From: an uncultured Actinomycetes bacterium
GTDB lineage: Bacteria; Actinomycetota; Acidimicrobiia; Acidimicrobiales; Acidimicrobilacustridaceae
Assembly: GCA_937927725.1 (NCBI GenBank)
Contig: CALBSE010000042.1
Span: 1-13,600, forward strand
Reading direction: 5' to 3'
DNA length: 13,600 bases
Notes under the pieces: generated by a model
Told to the model about the DNA's origin: nothing
The model's database searches: none
Seen by the model: only the letters and a program-made list of their open reading frames with translations
Position numbers and translations under genes: made by a program
Shown here: positions 6,402 through 12,599 of the stretch, in pieces
Numbering within the stretch: position 1 is the first letter of the stretch
Layout: each line of letters opens with the position of its first letter

Positions 6402-7262
6402 TCAGAGTTGCTTCGACATTCGCTGATAGCGAGTTGACGCAACAGCTCCCGTTGACTCGATGAACAAACGAGCAGCGTCGTCAGGAAGGTCCGCCACCAC
6501 CACTCGATCGAATTCAGCAATCATCAAGTCGCGGCAAATCTGACCAAGTAGCGCCTTACCAACGCCACGACGACGAGCGGACTCATCAACAATCAGCGGA
6601 CCAGTCCAACCAGCTCGAGTAATCGAATGGCATCCGATTCCAACAACGACCGGATCGACGTCGCCCCGCAACGCGACGTGGCAGGTCCCATGCTCAAGAG
6701 CACGGGCGATCTCATCGGCGCTTCGTGGCCAGCCCGAAGTCGCAGCGAGCAACACTCTCGTGACATCCTCATCGTGTACCGCGCGACGAATCACGAAGCC
6801 TGCTGGCGGTTCCGCACGAAACGACGTCGCCACGTCGAAGGACTGCCAGAATTCGTGGGTTTCATAGCCACGTTTCGAACAGAGCGCCGCAATTGGCGAT
6901 TCAACCGGTACTCCCGGCCACAATGAGAAAGAGAGTGCACCGCCAACGTGAATGCGCTGCGCCCCGCGTTCCGCCGCCCATCTCTCGGCGTGATCAAGAA
7001 GGTCGCCGCCTCGGCCGGTGCGCTGAACATTCGGCCCGACGGCAATCAGACGAATCGACGCGATCAGATTGCCATCGACGTCGCGATCAACGCCAACTGC
7101 AAGCACTGATTCGCAATCGGGACTGGCCATCACGATGCCTGATCGTTCGTGACATGCAGTAAGAAGTTCGTCAGGCGTCAGATCTTCATCAGCGGCAACG
7201 CGCAACATCAGATCGACGATGTCGTCGACACGATCAGCTCCCCATGGAACAAGTTCGATCAC
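6402..7262 (-). CDS. Tandem-GNAT acetyltransferase
   Basis: A 286-residue protein with two GCN5-type acetyltransferase domains; one or both may transfer acetyl from acetyl-CoA to an amine. The N-terminal domain (about 2-145) has IRLIAVGPNVQRTGRGGDLL (70-89), the acetyl-CoA loop, then SFSLWPGVP and CSKRGYE. The C-terminal domain (about 156-286) has GPLIVDESARRRGVGKALL (221-239) with the R-R-G-V-G-K loop. The GTG start (complement of 7260-7262) overlaps the membrane-protein stop as GTGA; the longer open frame upstream lies inside that gene. It is the third gene of an operon led by mca. Tandem GNAT architecture and this context recall mycothiol synthase MshD, but the diagnostic similarity is not clear to me; a general amine acetyltransferase is equally possible. 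Confidence 0.8.
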   Translation of the reverse strand: MIELVPWGADRVDDIVDLMLRVAADEDLTPDELLTACHERSGIVMASPDCESVLAVGVDRDVDGNLIASIRLIAVGPNVQRTGRGGDLLDHAERWAAERGAQRIHVGGALSFSLWPGVPVESPIAALCSKRGYETHEFWQSFDVATSFRAEPPAGFVIRRAVHDEDVTRVLLAATSGWPRSADEIARALEHGTCHVALRGDVDPVVVGIGCHSITRAGWTGPLIVDESARRRGVGKALLGQICRDLMIAEFDRVVVADLPDDAARLFIESTGAVASTRYQRMSKQL

Positions 7263-8347
7263 GCTGACGGAGCCACCACATCGTTGGCCGACGCAGAACG
7301 ACGTCGTGTCGTGAGAACTGCTGCCATCAATCCAACCACGAGCACCACTGCGGCAACAGCGCAACTGACAAGGAGCGCGCTGTCGAGACCCGAGAGCACC
7401 TCGTCGACAATGACGCCAGCCGACGAGACACCGAGCACGCCGCCCGAGATGTGCTCAATTGCACGATCACGACCGCTTGATGCAATGAAAGCGACGACAC
7501 CAGCACCAACAAAACCACCAACAGCGGCGGCGATTACCGCCAGCCAGCGTCGACGGGCGATCAGCAATCCAGCAATTGCAGCAATCACTGCCACCGCAGG
7601 AAAGACGATCGAACCCACACGGAGGACACGAACCCAGGTCCGAATCCGTTCGAGGCCTGGAGCATCGACCAACTGAATTTTGATGTTGATCGACGAAAGG
7701 TTGACATTGTCGAGAACGTGAATGCCACGCTGGTCAAGTTGTTTGTTGATTTCCGCAAGGGAAGACCCAACGTCGAGCGACAGTCCTTTTGCATCGATAC
7801 TCACAAAGCGATTGCTTCCATCGACCGCATGTACAAACTCGTCATGCGTGGCACGAACTGCTGATTCCCAGACGCTTACGAACGCATCGGTCTTCACGAC
7901 CTGCACAGCACCGACGGCGATGAGGTCGGTAACTTTTTCCGTCACGGTTCCCGACAACGCACTGAGTGGTCCCGGGAGAACTCCGCCGACTAAATCGTCG
8001 ACACCCACGACGGTGACGATCTGCGTTGCGATGGCATGAGCGACGTCATCTTGAACCTTCGGATTGTTGACGATCGCCTTACTCGTTGCGACCCACGTGC
8101 CCTCGTCGAGGATGGCCCGTTCGGTCCAGAACGATGCAACACCAAATGTTGCCGAAACTCCGGCAAGAAACAGAAGGACAATTCCGATGATCGTTCGAGC
8201 GAGTCGTGGCTTGGGCCCTCGAATGGGGCTGCCGTCAACAGTCGTGTCCGCGAGCTCAGCGACGGCATCAGGCGTTGAAACCGCAGCGACCGTTTCTGTC
8301 GGCGGCTGGGCTGGCGGTTGCGTGGGCGGAGAATCAGGCCACGTCAT
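7259..8347 (-). CDS. Actinobacterial integral membrane protein of unknown function
   Basis: A 362-residue protein with a proline/threonine-rich cytoplasmic N-terminus (1-48), a first membrane helix (51-73), a large non-membrane domain (about 74-240), and three more helices (243-264, 268-290, 324-346), ending in a basic tail (RRR at 348-350). The soluble domain contains FWTERAILDEGTWVATSKAI and a DVAHAIATQIV helix, a pattern I associate with poorly characterised multi-helix proteins of actinobacteria. By topology the domain between helices 1 and 2 should face outside. There are no catalytic motifs or metal ligands. The start ATG directly abuts the TAA of mca with no gap, and the stop overlaps the acetyltransferase start, so it is the middle gene of a three-gene operon. 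A transport or sensing role is not supported by any motif. Confidence 0.8.
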   Translation of the reverse strand: MTWPDSPPTQPPAQPPTETVAAVSTPDAVAELADTTVDGSPIRGPKPRLARTIIGIVLLFLAGVSATFGVASFWTERAILDEGTWVATSKAIVNNPKVQDDVAHAIATQIVTVVGVDDLVGGVLPGPLSALSGTVTEKVTDLIAVGAVQVVKTDAFVSVWESAVRATHDEFVHAVDGSNRFVSIDAKGLSLDVGSSLAEINKQLDQRGIHVLDNVNLSSINIKIQLVDAPGLERIRTWVRVLRVGSIVFPAVAVIAAIAGLLIARRRWLAVIAAAVGGFVGAGVVAFIASSGRDRAIEHISGGVLGVSSAGVIVDEVLSGLDSALLVSCAVAAVVLVVGLMAAVLTTRRRSASANDVVAPSA

Positions 8348-9199
8348 TTAGTGGATTCCCGCAAAGAGATCGGTCTCGGGCAACTGCGTCTCGACTCGGG
8401 AATGGGCAAGGATGTAGTCCTCGTAAGGATGAACCGAACGGGCGACCTCGCGAGGCAGACCAAACCAAAATGCTGAGTCAGGATCGACCTGCGTTTCATG
8501 GGCAAGCAGTGCTTCGAGTCGAACATCGAACCATGGGCCAATGTCGATTGATGTCGTTACTCGATCATCTTGACTCGGACGAGTGAACCAATCGTCAGAA
8601 AAGGGTGACTCGAGACCAAGCTCAACGAACTTGTTGTGGGTTGCCTCGATCCGAGCACGTGACCACACCGAGTAATACATCTTGAGGGGCGTGAACGGTT
8701 CACCAAGATCGGGGCGATAGGAAGGGTCGCCCGCACGTTCAAACGCTGGCAACGAGATGTCGTGCACCCGCAGATGATCTGGGTGCGGGTATCCCTGCTG
8801 ATCGTCGCCGTAGGTGAGAATCACCTGCGGGCGTTCACGACGAATGATTTCGACAAGGCGAGCAACGGCTTCGTCGAGATCGGCGTTTGCAAACGCTTCG
8901 GGACGAGCATTCGCTTCGGTATCGGGCATGCCGGAATCGCGGTAGCCAAGAAGGACGACTTCGTCGTAGCCAATGAGTGCCGACGCGACTTCGAGTTCAC
9001 GCTGACGGACAGCAGCGAGATCGGCTCGAACCTCCGGGCGGTCCATCACTGGATTGAGAATGTCACCCTCTTCGCCGCCGGTGCACGTCACGAGCACTGC
9101 GCGCACACCTTCGGTTTTATATTTCGCAACGGTAGAAGCGCCCTTGGAGGCTTCATCGTCGGGATGGGCGTGGATTGAGAGCAGGCAGCGGTCAGCCAT
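8348..9199 (-). CDS. mca: Mycothiol S-conjugate amidase Mca
   Basis: A 283-residue zinc amidase of the LmbE/PIG-L family, close to the length of mycobacterial Mca. It cleaves mycothiol S-conjugates of electrophiles or antibiotics to a mercapturic acid and GlcN-inositol. Zinc ligands are visible as H12 and D15 in AHPDDE (11-16) and H142 in HPDH (139-142); D14 is the likely general base. The SKG after the first motif places a lysine at residue 19, which is reported to separate Mca from its relative MshB (serine there). KMYYSVWS (173-180) and the C-terminal SAFWFGLPREVARSVHPYEDY (242-262) are also typical of Mca. A TAGCGT -10 lies 6 nt before the ATG, suggesting a leaderless mRNA. It heads the operon with the membrane protein and the tandem GNAT. 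MshB is the main alternative. Confidence 0.9.
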   Translation of the reverse strand: MADRCLLSIHAHPDDEASKGASTVAKYKTEGVRAVLVTCTGGEEGDILNPVMDRPEVRADLAAVRQRELEVASALIGYDEVVLLGYRDSGMPDTEANARPEAFANADLDEAVARLVEIIRRERPQVILTYGDDQQGYPHPDHLRVHDISLPAFERAGDPSYRPDLGEPFTPLKMYYSVWSRARIEATHNKFVELGLESPFSDDWFTRPSQDDRVTTSIDIGPWFDVRLEALLAHETQVDPDSAFWFGLPREVARSVHPYEDYILAHSRVETQLPETDLFAGIH

Positions 9200-9205
9200 T
9201 GCCGC

Positions 9206-9211
9206 ACGCTA
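9206..9211 (-). promoter_or_regulatory. Putative -10 element TAGCGT of the mca operon (leaderless)
   Basis: On the minus strand, TAGCGT is followed by GCGGCA and then the mca ATG, a 6-nt spacing. No Shine-Dalgarno is present. It lies in the 63-bp divergent gap shared with the lipoprotein gene. Confidence 0.5.
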
Positions 9212-9255
9212 CCGGCCCAAGAGAGGGGCGGCACCGCGCCCAGGACCCACACGCG

Positions 9256-9261
9256 TAGTCT
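9256..9261 (+). promoter_or_regulatory. Putative -10 element TAGTCT of the lipoprotein gene
   Basis: TAGTCT fits TAnnnT. It ends 7 nt before the ATG at 9269 and only 1 nt before the ATG at 9263. If used, the transcript would begin at about the second ATG, favouring that start. Confidence 0.4.
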
Positions 9262-9262
9262 C

Positions 9263-9937
9263 ATGTCGATGAATGAGTCGCCTCCCGCCCGTCGCGCAGT
9301 TCACACTCGTCGCCGAAGGCTCACCGTTCTGGTCTTCGCTGCACTGGCGATCGTTGCTACCGCATGTGGCACCAGCGGTCGCACGCTGCAAGATCCCAAG
9401 CCAGGCGCAACCGCTCCGGCCCGCAAGAACACCGGCTCAACTGCACCGGCCAACACCAACCCGAACGCCCCGAGCACGACCGCTGGCGCTCAAATTCGCT
9501 CCACTGCGTTCACGTTGGTCACGAGCTCTTGGAAGACCGGTCAGTCAATCCCAAAGCAATTCACCTGCGACGGAGTGAATACCTCTCCCCCGTTTGCGAT
9601 TAGCGGTGTTCCGGCCGGAACCACCGAGCTCGTCTTTGTCGCCACCAACCAGAACGTACCCAATCAGACGTTGTGGCTCCTCGCCGGGATTGGCCCCGCC
9701 ACCGCGTCAATCCCACAAGGCGGCGTTCCGACCGGAGCAATCCAGATCCCGAATAGTTCGGGAAGTGCTCGATGGTCGGGACCGTGTCCAACTTCGGGGA
9801 CCAACACCTACGAGTTCGCTCTTTATGCGTTGAACTCACCTTCCGGACTCACCACCAGTTCGACCTACGCCGATGTCAGCGCTGCGATCGCGAAAGCGTC
9901 AAGCGCCTCTGTCATCAGCGGCAGTTATGCCCGCTGA
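9263..9937 (+). CDS. Lipoprotein with a degenerate PEBP (YbhB/YbcL, Raf-kinase-inhibitor-like) domain
   Basis: A 224-residue secreted lipoprotein. Arginines 16-19 precede a hydrophobic core (20-33), and the lipobox VATAC gives Cys35 as the lipidated residue. A proline/threonine/alanine/asparagine-rich linker (about 40-75) leads to a phosphatidylethanolamine-binding-protein-like domain (about 80-224). Recognisable are IPKQFTCDGVNTSPPFAISG (96-115), RWSGPCPTSGTNTYEFALYAL (170-190) and the C-terminal GSYAR. The usual ligand-site signature DPDAP followed by a WvHW segment is replaced by NQNVPNQTLWLLAGI (129-143), with no histidine. The ligand pocket may therefore be altered. The start may be ATG 9263 or ATG 9269. 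It is divergent from mca and its stop is 1 nt from the convergent thioesterase stop. Function unknown. Confidence 0.82.
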   Translation: MSMNESPPARRAVHTRRRRLTVLVFAALAIVATACGTSGRTLQDPKPGATAPARKNTGSTAPANTNPNAPSTTAGAQIRSTAFTLVTSSWKTGQSIPKQFTCDGVNTSPPFAISGVPAGTTELVFVATNQNVPNQTLWLLAGIGPATASIPQGGVPTGAIQIPNSSGSARWSGPCPTSGTNTYEFALYALNSPSGLTTSSTYADVSAAIAKASSASVISGSYAR

Positions 9938-9938
9938 G

Positions 9939-10751
9939 TCAGGCCATCGGCAGTAGCGCCATCAACTGACGTGTGTGGGCAAGCAGCGTTCCGTCACTTG
10001 CCCAAATGATTCCGTCCTCTTCACAGAATCCATCGAGACTCGCTGTGGAGTGAAAAAGAACGAAGCACCATCCATCGTGATCAGTTGGGGGCAGCGAACG
10101 GATGTGCACCGTGAGATCAACCGTCGTGATTCCCCACGGCCCACTCACGCGACTGAACATCGCGGGCATCCATGCATCGGCAAACGCAGCGAGGACAGCT
10201 CCATCGACACGTTGATGTTCCGGAAGACGTATCCATCCACCGATTCGGGCTTCGTCACCACCACTGAAAGCGCGCGCTCCGAGAACCCACTTCTGTTCAT
10301 AACGCTTCGCCATTTCAGGAAACGCCAAATCGTGAACTGCGGGTTCGTAACCCGGTGACTCAACATCTTCCGGTCTGGGAACATCAGGCATCACGACGTC
10401 GCTAAACGACGGCCCTTCGCGTCCGGTTGAAAACGCTCCGATGGAAACCGCAATCGTGCGCCCTTCTTGTGTCATGGACACCCTCATCGAACTGAGCGAT
10501 CGACCCGATCGTTCAGTGATGACCTCAAGTTCCACTGGCCCTTCCGATGCTCGTGAAAGGAAATGAGTGGTGAAAGACCGACAGACTCGTGATGCATCGT
10601 TGATCTCGGCTTCACACGCATGCACGAGGATCGCGTTGAGGTACCCACCGTTTGGTCCGGCACCGGCCCACCAGCCTGTATCGAGACGAGCTTCGTAGCG
10701 CCCACCTCCAAGAGATTGCACAGCGGTGTCGGTCGTAAAGCGAGTGGCCAC
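9939..10751 (-). CDS. Acyl-CoA thioesterase, double-hotdog family
   Basis: A 270-residue thioesterase-family protein with two hotdog halves. The first half shows TGWWAGAGPNGGYLNAILVHACE (25-47), the WxxxGPNGGY motif typical of this actinobacterial family, followed by FTTHFLSRASEGPVELEVI. The second half has RVDGAVLAAFADAWMPAMF, TTVDLTVHIRSLP and ASDGTLLAHTRQLMALLP. It would hydrolyse an acyl-CoA of unknown chain length in the cytosol. The start is GTG (complement of 10749-10751), with TAGTCT 6 nt upstream and no clear Shine-Dalgarno, so probably leaderless. It is not closely similar to the thioesterase at 2456-3271. It is convergent with the PEBP lipoprotein and divergent from the alcohol dehydrogenase. 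Confidence 0.85.
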   Translation of the reverse strand: MATRFTTDTAVQSLGGGRYEARLDTGWWAGAGPNGGYLNAILVHACEAEINDASRVCRSFTTHFLSRASEGPVELEVITERSGRSLSSMRVSMTQEGRTIAVSIGAFSTGREGPSFSDVVMPDVPRPEDVESPGYEPAVHDLAFPEMAKRYEQKWVLGARAFSGGDEARIGGWIRLPEHQRVDGAVLAAFADAWMPAMFSRVSGPWGITTVDLTVHIRSLPPTDHDGWCFVLFHSTASLDGFCEEDGIIWASDGTLLAHTRQLMALLPMA

Positions 10752-10757
10752 GCCCCG

Positions 10758-10763
10758 AGACTA
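10758..10763 (-). promoter_or_regulatory. Putative -10 element TAGTCT of the thioesterase gene (leaderless)
   Basis: On the minus strand, TAGTCT is followed by CGGGGC and then the GTG start, a 6-nt spacing as at thiolase and mca. The CGGGG is too close to the start for a normal Shine-Dalgarno. Confidence 0.45.
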
Positions 10764-10831
10764 GGCATCGCACACGCTCGGCGATGACCGCCGACCTGCG
10801 CTAGAACCTGTGGACACATTGCTCTGCATCC

Positions 10832-10836
10832 GGGGG
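10832..10836 (+). promoter_or_regulatory. Shine-Dalgarno of the alcohol dehydrogenase
   Basis: GGGGG lies 5 nt before the ATG at 10842 and fixes that start. TAGAAC at 10802-10807 is a possible but imperfect -10 upstream. Confidence 0.45.
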
Positions 10837-10841
10837 TTTCC

Positions 10842-11885
10842 ATGAAGGCATTCCAGTTGATCGGTGGTTCGGCCGAGGTCGACGTCACCACTGCGCTGAA
10901 CAACGTCGCTCAACCTGATCCCGGCCCGGGTCAGGTCCTCGTCCGCATCGGTGGCGCCGGCGCATGCCACAGCGATATCAGCCTCATGGAATTCTCCGCC
11001 GGGGGCCCTCGCGAAACGCCAATGACCCTCGGTCACGAGAACGCAGGCTGGATCGAAGCCTTCGGTCCCGGCACCATTCCGACACCGGGCCTCGAGATCG
11101 GCTCCCCCGTTGCCGTCTATGGCGCGTGGGGCTGCGGCCAGTGCTCAAACTGCCGCAAGGGCATGGAGAACTACTGCCTCACTATTTCCGCGAGTGGTCC
11201 TGGTCTCAGCGTCGACGGCGGCATGGCCGACTACTTGCTCGTTCCCGCTGCCCGCTACCTCGTGCCCCTCGGCGATATGGCCCCCGCCGAAGCCGCGCCG
11301 CTCACCGACGCCGGCCTCACGCCGTATCACGCAATTAAGCAGGCACTTCCGCTGCTCGTTCCCGGCTCGTTCGTTGTTGTCATCGGAGCCGGCGGCCTTG
11401 GCCACCTTGCCGTTCAGTTCCTCAAAGCACTGTCACCGGCAACGGTTATCTCGGTGGATCAGCGCGAGTCAGCGCTCAAGGTTGTGGCCGGCCTTGGCGC
11501 CGACCACACCGTCGTCATGGGCCCCGATGCAGCTGCAGAAATTCGCGGCATAACTGGTGGTCGCGGTGCGGAAGTCATTCTCGATATTTGCGGCTACGAC
11601 GACACGCTTGCCCTTGCCGCCGCAGTTGCTGCACCGCTTGGCCGCCTCACGGTGGTTGGTGTTGGCGGCGGCACATTGCCGTTCAGCTTCTTCACCTTCC
11701 CCTACGAATGCAGCGTGCAGAGCACCTACTGGGGAAGCATCACCGAACTTGGCGAATTGCTTGCACTATCGCTCAGTGGCGATTTTCGGGTGCATGCCGA
11801 GACCTACTCGCTCGATCAAGCCCGCGAGGTCTACAACAAGATGGTTGATGGAACGCTTCAAGGGCGAGCAGTCATCGTCCCGTAG
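10842..11885 (+). CDS. Zinc-dependent alcohol dehydrogenase, NAD-type (ADH-A-like)
   Basis: A 347-residue medium-chain dehydrogenase, interconverting alcohols and aldehydes or ketones. Catalytic zinc ligands are C42 in GACHSD, H65-E66 in LGHEN, and D156 in LTDAGLTPYHAI (154-165). The structural zinc lobe is complete with C98, C101, C104 and C112. The Rossmann loop GAGGLG is at 182-187, and D206 after the second strand (VISVDQ) indicates NAD rather than NADP. APLTDAGLTPYHAI, the YGAWGCG lobe and the end GRAVIVP are strikingly like the secondary ADH-A of Rhodococcus ruber, so a ketone/secondary-alcohol preference is a reasonable guess. The start is supported by GGGGG 5 nt upstream. It is a single gene with its own terminator at 11910-11939. 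Family and fold are secure; the physiological substrate is not. Confidence 0.94.
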   Translation: MKAFQLIGGSAEVDVTTALNNVAQPDPGPGQVLVRIGGAGACHSDISLMEFSAGGPRETPMTLGHENAGWIEAFGPGTIPTPGLEIGSPVAVYGAWGCGQCSNCRKGMENYCLTISASGPGLSVDGGMADYLLVPAARYLVPLGDMAPAEAAPLTDAGLTPYHAIKQALPLLVPGSFVVVIGAGGLGHLAVQFLKALSPATVISVDQRESALKVVAGLGADHTVVMGPDAAAEIRGITGGRGAEVILDICGYDDTLALAAAVAAPLGRLTVVGVGGGTLPFSFFTFPYECSVQSTYWGSITELGELLALSLSGDFRVHAETYSLDQAREVYNKMVDGTLQGRAVIVP

Positions 11886-11909
11886 GTTCGCCACCGTTCG
11901 GAAAAACGA

Positions 11910-11939
11910 AAGGGCCCGCAGCGCGCGCTGCGGGCCCTT
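11910..11939. terminator. Strong palindromic bidirectional terminator
   Basis: A perfect 13-bp stem, AAGGGCCCGCAGC (11910-11922) and GCTGCGGGCCCTT (11927-11939), closes a GCGC loop. It sits between the convergent alcohol dehydrogenase (stop at 11885) and DoxX gene (stop at 11961). On the minus strand the hairpin is followed by TTCGTTTTTCC, a good T-run for terminating the DoxX transcript. On the plus strand the tail is only GTCGTTCTC. It probably serves both genes. Confidence 0.85.
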
Positions 11940-11960
11940 GTCGTTCTCGGTTGGAGAAGA

Positions 11961-12524
11961 TCACGCAGAGGCGACGGACTTCGGACGCCAGAAGGTTGCA
12001 AGTTGCAACAGGCCGCCACCGATACCGGCAGCTAGCACGATGATGAGACCGGTCGGGGTTCCTGCCCAGTGGATCTTTGCAGCGTGATCAATTGACCATT
12101 CGCCCGGACCTGTGCACGCAAGGCCAATACCGACAGCGGCAAGTACGACGACGTACTCGATGCCGCCACCTGGGTTGAAAATGAACCAACCATTTTTCAT
12201 GTGCGTCGTGATGAGGGCCACCACCATGATCGCCACCATTCCTGCCGCAGCAAGGGGGGTGAGAAGACCAAGTGCGAGCAGCGCACCCGACCCAATTTCG
12301 GTCAGCGCGGCGATCCAGGCATTGGCCTTCGGCAACTTCATGCCCATTGACGCGAACCAACCTGCAGTGCCAGCAATCTTGCCGCCTCCAAAGATTTTGT
12401 TCAGACCATGAGTCGCCAAGGTGAGGCCAATGACAACGCGGATAATGAGAAGGCCAAGGTTGAGTCCGTTGAGATTCCAGAAATCAGAACTCGAACTCGC
12501 CGCAGCAGCGGTAGTGGTGATCAC
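11961..12524 (-). CDS. DoxX-family membrane protein
   Basis: A 187-residue inner-membrane protein of the DoxX/DoxD family. Four to five helices are visible (about 24-44, 70-90, 91-107, 121-138, 156-177). The family motif THGLNKIFGGGKI (38-50) with H39, K43 and F45 follows helix 1, and TEIGSGALLALGLLTPLAA (75-93) is the typical second-helix region. In mycobacteria a DoxX protein joins a superoxide-dismutase/thiol redox complex; whether that holds here is unknown, and no sod or sseA gene is in view. The start is GTG (complement of 12522-12524) with GGAGG 6 nt upstream; the longer frame from 12572 has no such site. A terminator lies just downstream, and a TACGCT -10 at 12557-12562 gives it its own promoter. 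Confidence 0.87.
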   Translation of the reverse strand: MITTTAAAASSSSDFWNLNGLNLGLLIIRVVIGLTLATHGLNKIFGGGKIAGTAGWFASMGMKLPKANAWIAALTEIGSGALLALGLLTPLAAAGMVAIMVVALITTHMKNGWFIFNPGGGIEYVVVLAAVGIGLACTGPGEWSIDHAAKIHWAGTPTGLIIVLAAGIGGGLLQLATFWRPKSVASA

Positions 12525-12530
12525 AGGGAT

Positions 12531-12535
12531 CCTCC
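12531..12535 (-). promoter_or_regulatory. Shine-Dalgarno GGAGG deciding the DoxX start
   Basis: Minus-strand GGAGG ends 6 nt before the GTG at 12524, selecting it over the in-frame GTG at 12572. Confidence 0.7.
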
Positions 12536-12556
12536 AAGTGTGATGTGGACGTGTGA

Positions 12557-12562
12557 AGCGTA
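12557..12562 (-). promoter_or_regulatory. Putative -10 element TACGCT of the DoxX gene
   Basis: Minus-strand TACGCT fits TAnnnT and would give a leader of about 25 nt containing the GGAGG. CTGACG about 15 nt upstream is a possible -35. The site lies in the 75-bp gap after the polymerase gene. Confidence 0.35.
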
Positions 12563-12599
12563 GGACCGTCACACTCGCGTCAGGTGGACACTCATACCG

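Noticed and set aside
7149..7676. 175-residue plus-strand frame rich in Thr/Ala/Pro
   Set aside because: Antisense to the membrane protein; the composition mirrors hydrophobic codons read on the other strand.
8348..9199. MshB (GlcNAc-inositol deacetylase) as the identity of the LmbE-family gene
   Set aside because: SKG after AHPDDE gives the Mca-type lysine, and the KMYYSVWS and C-terminal segments fit Mca better.
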